Shown piece after piece: positions 6,342 through 7,023 of a stretch of DNA of 7,023 nt. Numbering within the stretch: the first letter of the stretch is position 1; every line of letters begins with the position of its first letter. Source of the stretch: Glaciecola sp. UBA1851 (GTDB lineage Bacteria > Pseudomonadota > Gammaproteobacteria > Enterobacterales > Alteromonadaceae). The notes beneath the pieces are model-generated. The model searched no databases. It was not told where the DNA came from and worked only from the letters and a program-made list of their open reading frames with translations. A program made the position numbers and the translations under genes. The stretch spans positions 20,001 through 27,023 of the forward strand of contig DDIL01000190.1 of assembly GCA_002338515.1 (NCBI GenBank). The letters run 5' to 3'.

Positions 6342-6364
6342 TAGACTTACATCTGCAAAGTCTA
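6342..6364 (+). repeat. 7-bp stem-loop after the hypothetical gene
   Basis: TAGACTT (6342-6348) pairs perfectly with AAGTCTA (6358-6364) around a nine-base loop, 18 bases past the hypothetical gene's stop. No T tract follows, so a role in transcript ending is only a guess. Confidence 0.4.
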
Positions 6365-6386
6365 CAACATTATATTCTTTACGGTA

Positions 6387-6408
6387 ATTCGCTACTTAAG
6401 TAGCGAAT
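6387..6408. repeat. Perfect 22-bp palindrome
   Basis: ATTCGCTACTT is followed directly by its exact reverse complement AAGTAGCGAAT. Flanking GGTA (6383-6386) and TACC (6411-6414) can extend the pairing past a two-base bulge. In RNA it would form a 9-bp stem with a TTAA loop, but no T tract follows on either strand. It is either a dimeric repressor operator or a 3'-end hairpin of the gene at 5857-6324. Confidence 0.7.
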
Positions 6409-6721
6409 ACTACCAAACTCAAAAAAATAATATCACTGAAAATTTTTTTCTATTCTCTACCTGTTTATTATTAGGTTTCTTTATAAAAAACAATAATTAA
6501 GCAGTTAATAAATAAAATTTACACAGTATTACCTGATGATAAAAACAGATTTTTTCGATGCATTAAGCAATTATTTTTAATCTCGCAACATATTTTATTC
6601 GTATTTTTTATTATCTACGACTAAAGAATTATATGGAATTGTACGATACATAATTGGTAGCTAAGTTTTAACCACTCTTCGAAGTTAATCAAAACACTTA
6701 TGATGAAATGGGAATATGAAT

Positions 6722-6892
6722 ATGAGCGATTATCAAGTAATGGCAGTAAACGTTTATCACAATAACAGCTCTACCTACGCAGCAAAACAGATTGCACATG
6801 AAATATTGATTAATTCAGGCTGGTCTGAAGAGGACATTGCTAACTGCCAAGGCAAAGACCCTAGAAAACAAGTCATGGTTATCCTTGCTTAG
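6722..6892 (+). CDS. Small hypothetical protein, 56 aa
   Basis: I do not recognise this small ORF. It reads MSDYQVMAVNVYHNN at the start, then a likely helix (YAAKQIAHEILINSGW, 19-34), an acidic SEEDI turn (35-39), one cysteine (C42) and a basic-then-hydrophobic end (DPRKQVMVILA, 46-56). There is no signal peptide or membrane segment, so it is probably cytoplasmic. GGGA (6710-6713) lies eight bases before ATG 6722, which favours that start; an in-frame ATG at 6716 would add two residues but sits too close to the ribosome site. The balanced amino-acid mix in an otherwise AT-rich gap looks coding. It is followed within 32 bases by the 39-bp repeat array. Confidence 0.6.
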   Translation: MSDYQVMAVNVYHNNSSTYAAKQIAHEILINSGWSEEDIANCQGKDPRKQVMVILA

Positions 6893-6923
6893 GCTTGTTA
6901 TTTAGGCAATACACTAAGCGCTG

Positions 6924-7023
6924 GTCATTGCCTCGAACGCGGTAACCGCCCAAATAAAACCAGTCGTTGCCGCGAATGCGGTAACTCCATAAATACAACG
7001 CGTCGTTGCCGCGAATGCGGTAA
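6924..7023 (+). repeat. 39-bp tandem REP-like array, cut by the window end
   Basis: Units start at 6924, 6963 and 7002, exactly 39 bases apart; the third is cut off. Each has a conserved 23-base core that begins GTCRTTGCC and ends GCGGTAAC, then a 16-base linker that is itself similar between units (AAATA-AAC). TTGCCGC pairs with GCGGTAA (with one G-T) around a GAAT loop in units 2 and 3. Unit 1 has TTGCCTC and GAAC, which breaks one pair. The core GCGAATGC matches the GCGAANGC pattern of the left-edge repeats. The array follows the 56-aa ORF and may form hairpins in its transcript. Confidence 0.85.

Larger units (their letters stand above)
6325..6715. other. AT-rich intergenic region with two inverted repeats
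   Basis: About 390 bases separate the hypothetical gene from the 56-aa ORF. Beyond the two inverted repeats at 6342-6364 and 6387-6408 I see only AT-rich sequence with short A and T runs, without a supported gene or a clear promoter. CATAAT at 6649-6654 resembles a -10 for the downstream ORF, but no -35 sits at the right distance. Confidence 0.6.

Noticed and set aside
6924..7023. CRISPR-like array with 23-base repeats and 16-base spacers
   Set aside because: The supposed spacers are too short and resemble each other, so the whole 39-bp unit is duplicated. No cas gene is present in the window.

Overview
The window looks like a chromosomal stretch from an AT-rich marine gammaproteobacterium, most likely of the order Alteromonadales. 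This rests on three things: the pairing of a DUF4212 small subunit with a VC_2705-type sodium:solute symporter, next to a DUF294/CBS signalling protein and a DEDDh exonuclease; Shine-Dalgarno sites of the usual proteobacterial type; and REP-like GCGAANGC hairpin repeats at both edges. The genus cannot be fixed from the sequence alone.

Layout, left to right. Positions 1-181 hold REP-like repeats: one single hairpin, then two tandem 55-bp units that run up to the stop codon of the first gene. Positions 180-2733 (minus strand) are a tight two-gene operon. Its promoter-proximal gene encodes a 614-aa protein with a cyclic-nucleotide-type domain, a CBS pair and a DUF294 nucleotidyltransferase-like domain. 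One base after its stop comes a 235-aa 3'-5' exonuclease of the DNA polymerase III epsilon type. Positions 2734-3642 are a 909-bp AT-rich divergent regulatory region. It carries a perfect FNR-type box (3296-3309), a near-perfect one (2810-2823) and a possible structured leader (3450-3530). Positions 3643-5633 (plus strand) hold the small (82 aa, GTG start) and large (579 aa) symporter subunits, closed by a strong intrinsic terminator. Positions 5857-6324 encode a 155-aa membrane-anchored protein that I do not recognise. A 390-bp AT-rich gap with a perfect 22-bp palindrome follows, then a 56-aa small ORF (6722-6892). The window ends inside a 39-bp tandem REP-like array (6924 onward).

How the parts may work together: the symporter pair probably imports a small carboxylate such as acetate with Na+. 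The divergent DUF294 protein has the make-up of an intracellular sensor/regulator, and family knowledge places it repeatedly beside this symporter and exonuclease. A joint sensing-and-uptake module is therefore plausible but is inference. The FNR-type boxes suggest oxygen- or NO-linked control of one or both operons. I found no CRISPR array, transposase, tRNA, rRNA or prophage gene.
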